Of a stretch of 64,000 nucleotides of DNA, positions 11,090 through 20,063 are shown in pieces (positions within the stretch are counted from its first letter, which is position 1; each line of letters begins with the position of its first letter). The notes below the pieces were generated by a model. It did no database searches, was not told the DNA's origin, and saw nothing but the letters and a program-made list of their open reading frames with translations. This DNA comes from Streptomyces platensis (lineage in GTDB: Bacteria > Actinomycetota > Actinomycetes > Streptomycetales > Streptomycetaceae). The translations under genes and the position numbers were made by a program. Where the stretch lies: contig NZ_CP023691.1 in the NCBI RefSeq assembly GCF_008704855.1, forward strand, positions 4,030,001 to 4,094,000, in the 5' to 3' direction.

Positions 11090-12103
11090 TCAGCCCGCTC
11101 GGTGCACCACCGCGTCGCAGAGCCCCTCAAGGGCCGACTTGGCCAGGCACGAGGGCAGCGGCGCCAGCATCGCGCGGGCCTCCTCCGCATAGCGCACGGT
11201 GTCGCGGCGGGCCTCTTCGAGCGCCGGGTGGGCGCGCAGACCGGCCAGCGCCTCGGCGTGCCGGGCGTCATCGGTGAGGTCGCCGGCCAGCAGCTCGCAC
11301 AGCGCGCGGTCCTCGGGGGTACCGGTGGCGCTCTCGGCCCGCGCCCGCAGCCGCAGCACCGGCAGCGTCGGAATGCCCTCGCGCAGGTCCGTCCCGGGCG
11401 TCTTGCCCGATTCGTGCGAGTCGCTGGCGATGTCCAGCACGTCGTCGGCCAGCTGGAAGGCCGTACCGAGCCGCTCGCCGTACTGGGTGAGGATGCTGAC
11501 CGTCGACTCCTCGGCGCCCGACATCATCGCGCCGAAGCGGCAGGCGACGGCGACCAGCGAGCCGGTCTTGCCCGCGAGCACGTCCAGGTAGTGGTCAATG
11601 GGGTCCCGGCCGTCGCGCGGGCCCGCGGTCTCCAGGATCTGGCCGGTCACCAGGCGTTCGAACGCCTCGGCCTGGATCCGGACCGCCTCGGGCCCGAGGT
11701 CGGCGAGGATGTGCGAAGCGCGGGCGAACAGGAAGTCGCCGGTCAGCACCGCGACGGAGTTGCCCCAGCGGGCGTTGGCGCTGGCCACCCCGCGGCGCAC
11801 ATCGGCCTCGTCCATCACGTCGTCGTGGTAGAGCGTCGCCAGGTGCGTGAGCTCCACGACGACGGCGGAGGGCACCACACCCGGGCTGTAGGGGTCACCG
11901 AATTGGGCGGCCAGCATCACCAGCAGCGGCCGGAACCGCTTGCCGCCCGCGCGCACGAGATGCTGCGCAGATTCGGTGATGAACGGCACGTCGCTCTTGG
12001 TGGCCTCCAGCAGGCCCTCCTCGACAGCCGCCAACCCGGCCTGGACATCGGCCTCAAGAGCCTGGTCCCGCACGCTCAGCCCGAAGGGCCCGACGACGGT
12101 CAC
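11090..12103 (-). CDS. Polyprenyl diphosphate synthase
   Basis: A 337-aa trans-isoprenyl diphosphate synthase. It shows GGKRFRPLL, the first Asp-rich motif DDVMD (in LATLYHDDVMDEADVRRG), GDFLFARA, the GKTGSL segment, and the second Asp-rich motif DDVLD (FQLADDVLDI). It condenses isopentenyl diphosphate onto an allylic primer. Bulky residues before the first Asp motif are absent, consistent with a long-chain product. Given nuo and the menaquinone genes here, the likely product is the C40-C45 chain of menaquinone; chain length cannot be read with certainty. Confidence 0.92.
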   Translation of the reverse strand: MTVVGPFGLSVRDQALEADVQAGLAAVEEGLLEATKSDVPFITESAQHLVRAGGKRFRPLLVMLAAQFGDPYSPGVVPSAVVVELTHLATLYHDDVMDEADVRRGVASANARWGNSVAVLTGDFLFARASHILADLGPEAVRIQAEAFERLVTGQILETAGPRDGRDPIDHYLDVLAGKTGSLVAVACRFGAMMSGAEESTVSILTQYGERLGTAFQLADDVLDIASDSHESGKTPGTDLREGIPTLPVLRLRARAESATGTPEDRALCELLAGDLTDDARHAEALAGLRAHPALEEARRDTVRYAEEARAMLAPLPSCLAKSALEGLCDAVVHRAG

Positions 12104-12570
12104 GAGGGGTACTCCTGTCTGCTGACGATCAAACTGAATGTCGATCTGTCGCTGTCTCCACCATTGGCCAGCGTATCCGGTCGCAGTTCGATCACCGTGA
12201 GCGCCCGCCCCCCGAACCGCCCGGGAAGCACGGCGACCCCTCGGCCGGGATGTTCCGGATCAACTGTTGACGCGCTGCGACGCGGAAGAGCGGGACCGGC
12301 GAACGGGAAGAGCGGGACCGGCAACCGCCAGCATCCCCGGTCCGCTTCCGCTCCGGCAAGGCCCTGCGGACCGGCCATGGCCGGAAAGCCCCGCCCCGGT
12401 CACCGCCCCGCCCCGGCGGCGGACGTACCGGTCACCGCCCCGGGCGAAATCACCGTGGCGCAGGACGACTTCCGCGCCGACACCCTCCGGCCGTCATGGC
12501 CGGCTGAGGCGAACACCGTGCATACGGGCCCCGGGCGTCCGGATGCCGGGCCCGTGCGGGCGCCCCCGCC
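12104..12570. other. Intergenic region with short GC-rich repeats
   Basis: 467 bases between two minus-strand genes. The stretch next to the polyprenyl synthase start is relatively AT-rich and presumably holds its promoter. Further away are a near-repeat of GGAAGAGCGGGACCGGC (about 12286-12302 and 12306-12322) and two copies of CGGTCACCGCCCCG. No credible gene: the open frames use unusual amino-acid composition and lack ribosome sites. Confidence 0.5.
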
Positions 12571-13770
12571 TCACCCGTACGCCCGCGCCACCGCCCTGGC
12601 CAGCCGCGGCGAGGCGAACTCCGTACCGCACACAAAGCGCATCGCGGGCCCGAAGGAGGCCGCCGCCGGCAGCCCCGTGAAATACAGCCCCGGCACGGAC
12701 GAGCCGAAGCCGCCGTCCAGCAGCGGACCGCCGGCCCGCACCACGATCCCGGTGCGCAGCCCCGCTCCCAGGAAGTCCAGCGCCGCCAGATCCATCCGGT
12801 AGCCGGTCGCGGCCAGCACATGGTCGGCGACGACCTCCCCACCGTGCCCGTCGGCGCCACGCAGCGCCAGTACGGGGCGGCCGTCGCGGACCGTGGCCCG
12901 TACGATCCGGCGCCCCTGCGTCACCCGCACCCGGTCGGTGAAGCGCTCCCGCAGCCACCACGCCCCCCGTGGGACGGGCACCCGGCGCCCCAGATACCGC
13001 CGGGCGGGCACCGGCAGCCGCCGGAAGGCACCGGCGCGGTACGCCGGCGCATGCCGGGGCCAGGCGCCGAACGGCAAGGACGGGCGCCTCCGCGGCCGGT
13101 GGTCCGGCGGCGCGCCGAAGCCCACCGCGCCATGGCCGCGCGCCACCACCCGTACGGCCGCCGCGCCCGCCTCGGTGAGCAGCACCGCGCTCTCCAGCGC
13201 CGACTGCCCGGCGCCGATCACGACCACGTCCCGGCCGGCCAGCGCGGACAGATCGCGGTGCTGGGAGCTGTGCGAGACCGGCCCGGTGGCGGACGGGCCG
13301 TCCGGGAGCGCGGCGGCCAGTTCCGGCGGCAGCTGCGCCAGCCCGGTCAGGCCGGAGGCGACGACCACCGCCCGCGCGCCGACCTGCTCACCGCTGTCCA
13401 GCTTCAGCTCGAAGCCGTCGGCCCGCCGGTCGACCGACACCACCCGGACCTGCTCCAGCCCGGGGACCAGCAGCTGCTGCACCCACTGCCCGTACCGCAC
13501 GAAGGTCTCCACGGGGACGAGGTCCCGGTCGGTGACGTAGGGCCCCTCCCCCGTCGCCGCGCAGAAGTCGCCGAGGGTGTGGCCGGGCTGCGGGACGCCG
13601 ATGCCGGAGGCCGCGGGCGCCGAGGTGAGCAGCATGCCCGCGGGCATCCCCGTGCGCCAGCTCGCCATCGGCTGCCCGAAGACCCGCACCGGCAGGCCGT
13701 GCGCCCGTAGATGCGCGGCCGCCGACAGCCCGTACGGACCGGCCCCGATGACCGCTACCGGAGTGCTCAC
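12571..13770 (-). CDS. FAD/NAD(P)-dependent oxidoreductase (flavin-containing monooxygenase-like)
   Basis: A 399-aa flavoprotein. The GTG at 13770 is supported by GGGAGGA about 6 bases upstream and by the dinucleotide fold starting right after it (VAVIGAGPYGLSAA, residues 5-18). A second Rossmann motif, VVVIGAGQSALESA, binds NADPH, and the ATGY motif (LAATGYRMDL) is typical of flavin monooxygenases and lysine/ornithine N-hydroxylase relatives. It probably oxidises a small substrate in the cytosol. It is monocistronic and divergent from fahA. The substrate cannot be deduced. Confidence 0.85.
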   Translation of the reverse strand: MSTPVAVIGAGPYGLSAAAHLRAHGLPVRVFGQPMASWRTGMPAGMLLTSAPAASGIGVPQPGHTLGDFCAATGEGPYVTDRDLVPVETFVRYGQWVQQLLVPGLEQVRVVSVDRRADGFELKLDSGEQVGARAVVVASGLTGLAQLPPELAAALPDGPSATGPVSHSSQHRDLSALAGRDVVVIGAGQSALESAVLLTEAGAAAVRVVARGHGAVGFGAPPDHRPRRRPSLPFGAWPRHAPAYRAGAFRRLPVPARRYLGRRVPVPRGAWWLRERFTDRVRVTQGRRIVRATVRDGRPVLALRGADGHGGEVVADHVLAATGYRMDLAALDFLGAGLRTGIVVRAGGPLLDGGFGSSVPGLYFTGLPAAASFGPAMRFVCGTEFASPRLARAVARAYG

Positions 13771-14127
13771 TTCGGTCCTCCCTCGCGTGAAGAACGGCCG
13801 CCCGGCCGCCTCTTCGGCGAGGGGGAGCAACAGCCCCGTCACCCGCCGGTCCGGCCCCTCCCGCCCGGTGGCGCCGTCCTCCCGCCGGTCAGGCAAGGAA
13901 GTTAGGCCCGAATTGCGCGGTGCGGCAAGGCTTTTCCCGACATGACCGATGCGTGGGGCGCAGCGCACCGCGCCACCGCCCACCGTCTGCGTACGCCTCC
14001 GCGCCCGCGCGCCCCGAGACCGCCCCGCTGATCACCGCCCGGCCGTAATCTGATCGTCGGCCCCACGGCCCGCGGGCCGACCAGGCCCCGGCCGCCCACC
14101 GGCGACGACGCACGCGAGGAGCTGTCC
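13771..14127. other. Divergent intergenic region between the flavoprotein and fahA
   Basis: 357 bases between divergent genes; it must carry both promoters. A TAATCT hexamer near 14045 could be the -10 of fahA, but no good -35 is visible. No operator palindrome was recognised. Confidence 0.4.
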
Positions 14128-15330
14128 ATGCCCGAGCAGAGCCCGTTCGACCTGGCGGAAGGCGATCCCTTCGGCCCGCACAACCTCCCCTACGGCGTCT
14201 TCAGCACCGCCGACGCGCCCGACCGGCGCCGCCTCGGCGTCCGCTACGGCGACAGCGTCCTCGATCTGAGCGCCCTGCCGAGCGCGCTGCCCGCCGCCAT
14301 CCATCCGCACGCCGAACTGCTCACGGCACCGACCCTCAACCCACTGCTGGCCGCGGGCCGTCCCGTATGGCGGCAGATCCGCGCGGCCGTCCACAGCGCC
14401 GTGACCGACCCCGCGCACCGCGGCGAAGTGGCGCCGCTGTTCCATCCGCTGGCAGAGGTCACGCTGCACCTCCCCTTCGAGGTCGCCGACTATGTCGACT
14501 TCTATGCCAGCGAACACCACGCCACCAACGTCGGCCGGATCTTCCGTCCGAACGACGCGGCGCTGACCCCCAACTGGAAGCATCTGCCGATCGGTTACCA
14601 CGGCCGGGCGGGCACCGTGGTCGTCACCGGCACCCCGGTCGTACGGCCCAGCGGCCAGCGCAAGGCCCCCGCGGACGAGGCACCCACCTTCGGCCCGTCC
14701 CTCCGTCTCGACATCGAGGCCGAGGTCGGCTTCGTCGTCGGGGCGCCCTCCACGCTCCACGAACCGGTCGGACTGGGCGCGTTCCGCGACCATGTCTTCG
14801 GCGTCTGCCTCCTCAACGACTGGTCCGCCCGCGACATCCAGGCCTGGGAGTACGTGCCGCTCGGCCCGTTCCTCGGCAAGTCCTTCGCCACCTCCGTCTC
14901 CGCCTGGATCACCCCGCTCGACGCCCTCGACGAGGCCCGTACGGCGCCGCCCGCCCGGGACTTCCCGCTGCTGCCCTACCTCGACGACGCGGGTGCGGAG
15001 CCGGGCGGCATCGACATCCGTATCGAGGTGCGGATCAACGGCGAGACGGTCTCCCGGCCGCCGTTCTCCGCCATGTACTGGACGGCCGCCCAGCAGCTCG
15101 CCCATATGACCGTCAACGGCGCCTCGCTGCGCACCGGCGATCTGTTCGCCTCCGGCACCGTCTCCGGGCCCGACCCCGACCAGCTCGGCTGCCTGCTGGA
15201 ACTCACCCAGGGCAAGGGCCCCTACCTCCAGGACGGCGACGAGGTCACCCTCACCGCCTGGGCGCCCGGCCCCGACGGCGCCCGCATCGGCCTGGGCGAG
15301 GTCACCGGCCGCATCCTGCCCACGGGATGA
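14128..15330 (+). CDS. fahA: Fumarylacetoacetase
   Basis: A 400-aa enzyme of tyrosine/homogentisate breakdown that hydrolyses 4-fumarylacetoacetate to fumarate and acetoacetate. The ATG follows GAGGAG. The active-site segment DFYASEHHATNVGRIFRP carries the metal Asp and catalytic His of the family. DIEAEVGFVVG and LLNDWSARDIQAWEYVPLGPFLGKSF supply the other metal and substrate ligands. Length agrees with bacterial and animal fumarylacetoacetases. The stop overlaps the start of the next gene in an ATGA arrangement, although that gene has no obvious metabolic link. Confidence 0.95.
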   Translation: MPEQSPFDLAEGDPFGPHNLPYGVFSTADAPDRRRLGVRYGDSVLDLSALPSALPAAIHPHAELLTAPTLNPLLAAGRPVWRQIRAAVHSAVTDPAHRGEVAPLFHPLAEVTLHLPFEVADYVDFYASEHHATNVGRIFRPNDAALTPNWKHLPIGYHGRAGTVVVTGTPVVRPSGQRKAPADEAPTFGPSLRLDIEAEVGFVVGAPSTLHEPVGLGAFRDHVFGVCLLNDWSARDIQAWEYVPLGPFLGKSFATSVSAWITPLDALDEARTAPPARDFPLLPYLDDAGAEPGGIDIRIEVRINGETVSRPPFSAMYWTAAQQLAHMTVNGASLRTGDLFASGTVSGPDPDQLGCLLELTQGKGPYLQDGDEVTLTAWAPGPDGARIGLGEVTGRILPTG

Positions 15331-15980
15331 ACGGCGCACCGCTCACCCTCCCGGAGGAGCTGCTGCTGCTCGCCCTCGAACCGGACCGCGGCGGGTTCCT
15401 GACCAACGCCAGGTACCTGCGGTACGGAGTGGCCGGTGCGGTGCTGGCCGATCTGGAGGAGGCCGGGCGGCTCACCGTCGGCGGCGGCGACCGGATCACG
15501 GTCCTCAACCCCCTGCCGCTGGGCGATCCGGTGCTGGACGGCGCGCTGGCGGCGCTGCCCGGCCCGGACAAGCGGGGCCGGGGTATCACGGCGGAGCGCT
15601 GGGTGCGCCGGACCGGCCGGCCGGTCCAGGAGCTGTGTGTGCGCCGGCTGGAGCAGCGCGGCGCATTGCGCCGGACGACCCGGCGTGCCCTGGGCCTGTT
15701 CCCGTACGAGCGCTTCCCGGCCGGGGCGGTGGACCTCACCGGCCCGGCCCGGGACCGCTTCGCCGGGGCGCTCGACGCCGGGTTCCCGGACCGCCGGGGC
15801 CGGCTGCTGGCCGCGCTGGCCTCGGCGACCGATCTGGACCGCCGGCTGCTGACCGGCCGCGGCCACCGGCCCGTGCGCCGCGAGATGAAGCGGTTCGCGG
15901 GCGAGTTCTGGACGGCCCGTGCGGTGCAGCGCGCGGTCCGCCAGGACAAGGAGGCGGGGGCGAACGCGGCCTCCCCCTGA
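15327..15980 (+). CDS. GPP34 (Golgi phosphoprotein 3-like) family protein
   Basis: A 217-aa protein whose ATG overlaps the fahA stop as ATGA. The pattern LTLPEELLLLALEPDRGGFLTNARYLRYGVAGAVLADLEEAGRLTV, then GLFPYERFP and an Asp/Arg-rich helical C-terminus, matches the GPP34 (GOLPH3/VPS74) domain. Eukaryotic members bind phosphatidylinositol-4-phosphate; the role of the many actinomycete paralogues is not established. A GC-rich hairpin ends the transcript. Coupling to fahA shows co-expression only. Confidence 0.85.
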   Translation: MNGAPLTLPEELLLLALEPDRGGFLTNARYLRYGVAGAVLADLEEAGRLTVGGGDRITVLNPLPLGDPVLDGALAALPGPDKRGRGITAERWVRRTGRPVQELCVRRLEQRGALRRTTRRALGLFPYERFPAGAVDLTGPARDRFAGALDAGFPDRRGRLLAALASATDLDRRLLTGRGHRPVRREMKRFAGEFWTARAVQRAVRQDKEAGANAASP

Positions 15981-15987
15981 GCCCGGA

Positions 15988-16017
15988 CCGGGCCGGGCCG
16001 AACCGGGCCCGGCCCGG
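15988..16017 (+). terminator. GC-rich hairpin after the GPP34 gene
   Basis: Perfect 12-bp arms, CCGGGCCGGGCC at 15988-15999 and complement at 16006-16017, with a 6-base loop, 7 bases after the stop codon. Likely terminator of the fahA transcript. Confidence 0.65.
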
Positions 16018-16181
16018 CCGAGCCCCCCGGGGCATCCCTTCCTCCGCCTCACCGGCGCTCCCACGTCACAGCCGCACACCAACTCCGTACCGGCGCTGCC
16101 GCAAACCGGGCGACGGCTCGGACGGCTGCCGGGCCCGCTGCTAGCCTCACGTCTCCTGGTCCCACAACGGAGGAGACGTAC

Positions 16182-16670
16182 GTGCGCAAGGCAGCGCAGA
16201 TCGCCGGGGCGGCAGCCATCGCCGCGATGCTGCTCAGCGGCTGCGGAAGCAGCGGCGGCAACGACAGCGGCAAGGACAGCACGCCGAGCAAGTCGCCGGA
16301 CGCGCCGTCGGCTCCGGAAGGCGGCGACAAGCCCGCGGACCCCGCCGCGTTCGAGGGGGCCTGGAAGTCCGGCCCGAAGAGCAACCAGCTGATCCTGGTG
16401 GTCACCAAGGGCACCGTCGCGTTCAGCAACGGCCACAAGGCCGCCTGTCTGGGCAAGGTCCAGGAGATGGCCGGGATGACCATGGCCGCGCTCAAGTGCA
16501 CGGACGGGGACACCACCCGCACCATGGGCACCCTCAAGCCCGGCGCGGACGGCAAGACCCTGACCGTCGACTGGAAGAACGGCCCCACCGAGAAGTACAC
16601 CAAGTCCACCGACGGCAGCGTGAAGATCCCCGACATGCCGGAGATGCCGAGCGGGATGCCCAAGAGCTGA
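16182..16670 (+). CDS. Secreted lipoprotein of unknown function
   Basis: A 162-aa protein with a GTG start at 16182, preceded by GGAGGAGA. The N-terminus has two basic residues, a hydrophobic core and the lipobox LLSGC, so Cys-22 or nearby becomes lipidated and the protein sits on the outer face of the membrane. A Ser/Gly/Asp/Pro-rich linker (residues 23-52) follows, then a compact domain with two cysteines (AACLG and ALKCTD) that could form a disulphide. No family was recognised. A perfect hairpin separates it from convergent nuoN. Confidence 0.8.
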   Translation: MRKAAQIAGAAAIAAMLLSGCGSSGGNDSGKDSTPSKSPDAPSAPEGGDKPADPAAFEGAWKSGPKSNQLILVVTKGTVAFSNGHKAACLGKVQEMAGMTMAALKCTDGDTTRTMGTLKPGADGKTLTVDWKNGPTEKYTKSTDGSVKIPDMPEMPSGMPKS

Positions 16671-16685
16671 CCGCCCCGCCACGCA

Positions 16686-16732
16686 AACGGCCGCCGCCCG
16701 GAACCCCCCGAGGGCTCCGGGCGGCGGCCGTT
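16686..16732. terminator. Bidirectional terminator between the lipoprotein gene and nuoN
   Basis: Perfect 17-bp inverted repeat at 16686-16702 and 16716-16732 with a 13-base loop. It lies between convergent genes, 15 bases after one stop and 20 from the other, so it can end both transcripts including the long nuo message. Confidence 0.88.
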
Positions 16733-16752
16733 GCCGTACCGCGCCGCCGTGG

Positions 16753-18405
16753 TCAGCGCACGAAGACCCCGGCCTGGCCGGCCAGATCGAGGAAGTACTG
16801 CGGCGCCAGGCCGAGCACCAGGGTGACCGCGACGCCGATGGCGATGGCCGTGGTCGTCAGGGGACTGGGCACCGCGACGGTCGGGCCGTCCGCCTTGGGC
16901 TCCTGGAAGAACATCAGCACGATGACGCGGATGTAGAAGAACGCGGCGATGGCCGACGAGAGCACACCGACCACCACCAGCCAGCCCGCGCCGCTCTGCG
17001 CCGCCGCCTTGAAGACCGCGAACTTTCCGGCGAACCCGGAGGTCAGCGGGATGCCCGCGAAGGCCAGCAGGAAGACCGCGAAGACCGCGGCCACCAGCGG
17101 CGAACGCCGGCCGAGCCCGGCCCACTTGGACAGCTGGGTGGCCTCCCCGCCGGCGTCCCGGACCAGGGTGACGACGGCGAAGGCACCGAGGGTCACGAAG
17201 GAGTAGGCGGCGAGGTAGAAGAGCACCGAGGAGATGCCCTCCTCGCTGGTGGCGATGACACCGGCGAGGATGAAGCCGGCGTGCGCGATGGAGGAGTAGG
17301 CCAGCAGCCGCTTGATGTCGGTCTGGGTGATGGCGACGATCGCCCCACCCAGCATCGTGATGATCGCGACGCCCCACATCACCGGCTGCCAGTCCCAGCG
17401 CATGCCCGGCAGGACGACGTACAGCAGCCGCAGCAGCGCACCGAAGGCCGCGACCTTGGTGGCGGCCGCCATGAAGCCCGTCACCGGGGTCGGGGCGCCC
17501 TGGTAGACGTCCGGGGTCCACATGTGGAACGGGACCGCGCCGACCTTGAACAGCAGCCCCATCAGCACCAGCGCGGCGCCGATCAGCAGCAGCGCGTCAT
17601 TGCCCATCGTGCCGGCCAGCGCCGGATCGATCTGCTTGGCACCGTCCGAGATCACCTCGGCGATCCCGGCGTAGGTGACCGTGCCCGCGTAGCCGTACAG
17701 CAGGGCCACGCCGAACAGCAGGAAGGCGGACGAGAAGGCGCCGAGGAGGAAGTACTTCACCGCGGCCTCCTGCGACAGCAGCCGCTGGCGGCGGGCCAGC
17801 GCACACAGGATGTACAGCGGGAGGGAGAAGACCTCCAGCGCGATGAAGAGGGTCAGCAGGTCATTGGCCGCCGGGAAGACCAGCATGCCGCCGACCGCGA
17901 AGAGCGCGATCGGGAAGACCTCGGTGGTGGTGAACCCCGCCTTGACCGCGGCCTGTTCGGCGGCACCGCCGGGGACGGCCGCGGGCTGCGCGGCGAAGGA
18001 GTCCACGCGCTTGCCGTGCGCCGCCGGATCGAGCCGCCGCTCGGCGAACGTGAAGACCGCGACCAGGGACACCAGCAGGATGGTGCCCTGGAGGAACAGT
18101 GCGGGCCCGTCGACGGCGAGGGCGCCCATGGCGGCGATATGCGCCTTGGCCGAGCCGAAGCCGCCGGCCGCCAGCCCGATCACCGCGGCGAACGCGGCGG
18201 CCAGCGCCACCACGGTCAGCAGCAGCTGGGAGTAGTAGCGGTGCCGGCGCGGCACGAACGCCTCGACGACGACGCCGAGCACCGCCGCGCCCAGGACGAT
18301 CAGCGTCGGCGACAGCTGGGCGTACTCGATGTGCGGCGCCGGGATCTTGCCCGGTGCGCCGTGCGCCACCGTCCACAGGCTGTGGACACTTGCCACGGAA
18401 CTCAC
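16753..18405 (-). CDS. nuoN: NADH-quinone oxidoreductase subunit N
   Basis: A 550-aa, about 14-helix antiporter-like subunit of complex I, last gene of the nuo operon. The GTG at 18405 overlaps the nuoM stop as GTGA. Conserved features include EVFSLPLYILCALARR, KYFLLGAFSSAFLLFGVALLYG with the essential helix Lys, FKVGAVPFHMWTPDVYQGAPTPVTGFMA and KRLLAYSSIAHAGF. It forms one of three proton-pumping modules in the membrane arm. A strong bidirectional hairpin follows. Confidence 0.97.
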   Translation of the reverse strand: MSSVASVHSLWTVAHGAPGKIPAPHIEYAQLSPTLIVLGAAVLGVVVEAFVPRRHRYYSQLLLTVVALAAAFAAVIGLAAGGFGSAKAHIAAMGALAVDGPALFLQGTILLVSLVAVFTFAERRLDPAAHGKRVDSFAAQPAAVPGGAAEQAAVKAGFTTTEVFPIALFAVGGMLVFPAANDLLTLFIALEVFSLPLYILCALARRQRLLSQEAAVKYFLLGAFSSAFLLFGVALLYGYAGTVTYAGIAEVISDGAKQIDPALAGTMGNDALLLIGAALVLMGLLFKVGAVPFHMWTPDVYQGAPTPVTGFMAAATKVAAFGALLRLLYVVLPGMRWDWQPVMWGVAIITMLGGAIVAITQTDIKRLLAYSSIAHAGFILAGVIATSEEGISSVLFYLAAYSFVTLGAFAVVTLVRDAGGEATQLSKWAGLGRRSPLVAAVFAVFLLAFAGIPLTSGFAGKFAVFKAAAQSGAGWLVVVGVLSSAIAAFFYIRVIVLMFFQEPKADGPTVAVPSPLTTTAIAIGVAVTLVLGLAPQYFLDLAGQAGVFVR

Positions 18406-20060
18406 TTCGCGGCCTCCCGGTCTTGATCCTGCACGGCCTGGCCGGCCCGGCCTCCACCGGGCCCGGCGTCCACCTGCACAGTGGGCTTGGGGTCCTTCTT
18501 GTCCACGACGGACAGGGTGTGGCCGACCGCCGGATTCACGAGGTCGGTGAGCGGCTTCGGATAGACCCCGAGGAAGAGCAGCAGCGCCACCAGCGGCGCC
18601 ACCACCAGCAGCTCCCGCACCCGGAGGTCGGGCATGCTGCGCACCTCGGTCTTCACCGGCCCGGTCATCGTCCGCTGGTAGAGCACGAGGACGTACAGCG
18701 CGGCGAGGACGATGCCGAGGGTGGCGATGATGCCGATCACCGGATAGCGGCTGAACGTGCCGACCAGGACCAGGAATTCGCTGACGAACGGCGCCAGACC
18801 GGGCAGCGACAGGGTGGCCAGACCGCCGATGAGGAACGTACCGGCGAGGACCGGGGCGACCTTCTGGACGCCGCCGTAGTCCGCGATGAGCCGGGAGCCG
18901 CGGCGGCTGATCAGGAAGCCGGCCACCAGCATCAGCGCGGCGGTCGAGATGCCGTGGTTGACCATGTAAAGCGTCGCGCCGCTCTGGCCCTGGGACGTCA
19001 TCGCGAAGATGCCCAGGATGATGAAGCCGAAGTGGGAGATCGAGGCATAGGCGATCAGCCGCTTGATGTCCCGCTGGGCGACCGCCAGCAGCGCGCCGTA
19101 GAGCACGCTGATCAGGGCGAGCACCAGGATGGCGGGCGTCGCCCAGCTGCTGGCCTCCGGGAAGAGCTGGAGGCAGAAGCGGAGCATCGCGAACGTGCCG
19201 ACCTTGTCGACCACCGCGGTGATCAGCACCGCGACCGGTGCGGTGGACTCCCCCATGGCGCCCGGCAGCCAGGTGTGCAGCGGCCACAGCGGCGCCTTCA
19301 CCGCGAACGCGAAGAAGAAGCCGAGGAAGAGCAGCCGCTCGGTGCCGGTGCCGATGTCGAGCTTGCCGGCCGCCCGGGCCTCGACGATCTGCTGGAGCGA
19401 GAACGTGCCGGTGCCGAGCTGGTCGGCGGTGACGGCGTACAGCCCGATCACCGCGGCCAGCATGATCAGTCCGCCGGCGAGGTTGTACAGCAGGAACTTC
19501 ACCGCGGCGTACGAGCGCCGGCTCGCGGCCTGGTCCTCGCCGTCCCCGCCCGCCCGGTCCCCGAAGCCGCCGATGAGGAAGTACATCGGGATCAGCATGG
19601 CTTCGAAGAAGATGTAGAAGAGGAAGACATCAGTGGCCTCGAAGGAGAGGACCACCATCGCCTCGACGGCCAGGATCAGCGCGAAGAAGCCCTGGGTGGG
19701 CCGCCAGCGCCGGTTGGGCGTGGCCTCTTCCAGGGGGTCGGCGTCATGCCAGCCGGCCAGGATGATGAAGGGGATCAGCAGGGTGGTCAGCGCGATCAGG
19801 GCGACCGCGATGCCGTCCACGCCGAGTTCGTAGCGGACGCCGAAGTCGCTGATCCAGGCATGCGACTCGGTGAGCTGGAAGGGGCCCTTCGCACCCGGAT
19901 CGAAGCGGAACGCGACGACCAGCGCCAGCGCGAAGGTGAGCAGCGAGAACACCAGCGCGAGCCATTTGGCCGCGGTGCGCTTGGCGGCGGGCAGCGCGGC
20001 GGTGGCGATCGCACCGACCGCCGGGACCGCGGCCACCGCCGTCAGCAGGGGAAATGACAT
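18402..20060 (-). CDS. nuoM: NADH-quinone oxidoreductase subunit M
   Basis: A 552-aa antiporter-like membrane subunit. It shows the family segments FYIFFEAMLIPMYFLIGGFG (with the functional Glu), KAPLWPLHTWLPGAMGESTAPVAVLITAVVDKVG, and KRLIAYASISHFGFIILG. It starts with ATG three bases after the nuoL stop and overlaps nuoN. It contributes a proton channel to the distal membrane arm. The C-terminal tail after the last helix is charged and Gly/Asp-rich. Confidence 0.97.
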   Translation of the reverse strand: MSFPLLTAVAAVPAVGAIATAALPAAKRTAAKWLALVFSLLTFALALVVAFRFDPGAKGPFQLTESHAWISDFGVRYELGVDGIAVALIALTTLLIPFIILAGWHDADPLEEATPNRRWRPTQGFFALILAVEAMVVLSFEATDVFLFYIFFEAMLIPMYFLIGGFGDRAGGDGEDQAASRRSYAAVKFLLYNLAGGLIMLAAVIGLYAVTADQLGTGTFSLQQIVEARAAGKLDIGTGTERLLFLGFFFAFAVKAPLWPLHTWLPGAMGESTAPVAVLITAVVDKVGTFAMLRFCLQLFPEASSWATPAILVLALISVLYGALLAVAQRDIKRLIAYASISHFGFIILGIFAMTSQGQSGATLYMVNHGISTAALMLVAGFLISRRGSRLIADYGGVQKVAPVLAGTFLIGGLATLSLPGLAPFVSEFLVLVGTFSRYPVIGIIATLGIVLAALYVLVLYQRTMTGPVKTEVRSMPDLRVRELLVVAPLVALLLFLGVYPKPLTDLVNPAVGHTLSVVDKKDPKPTVQVDAGPGGGRAGQAVQDQDREAAK

Positions 20061-20063
20061 GGC

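Noticed and set aside
12100..12378. 92-codon minus-strand frame between the flavoprotein and polyprenyl synthase
   Set aside because: No ribosome site, atypical composition, and crosses short repeats; it more likely is leader DNA.
10943..12802. 619-codon open frame on the + strand opposite the polyprenyl synthase
   Set aside because: A shadow of the synthase gene, with no ribosome site and no recognisable domain.
18099..20057. 652-codon open frame on the + strand opposite nuoM and nuoN
   Set aside because: It mirrors the GC-biased third positions of nuoM, has repeated charged residues and no domain, and lies fully antisense to conserved genes.
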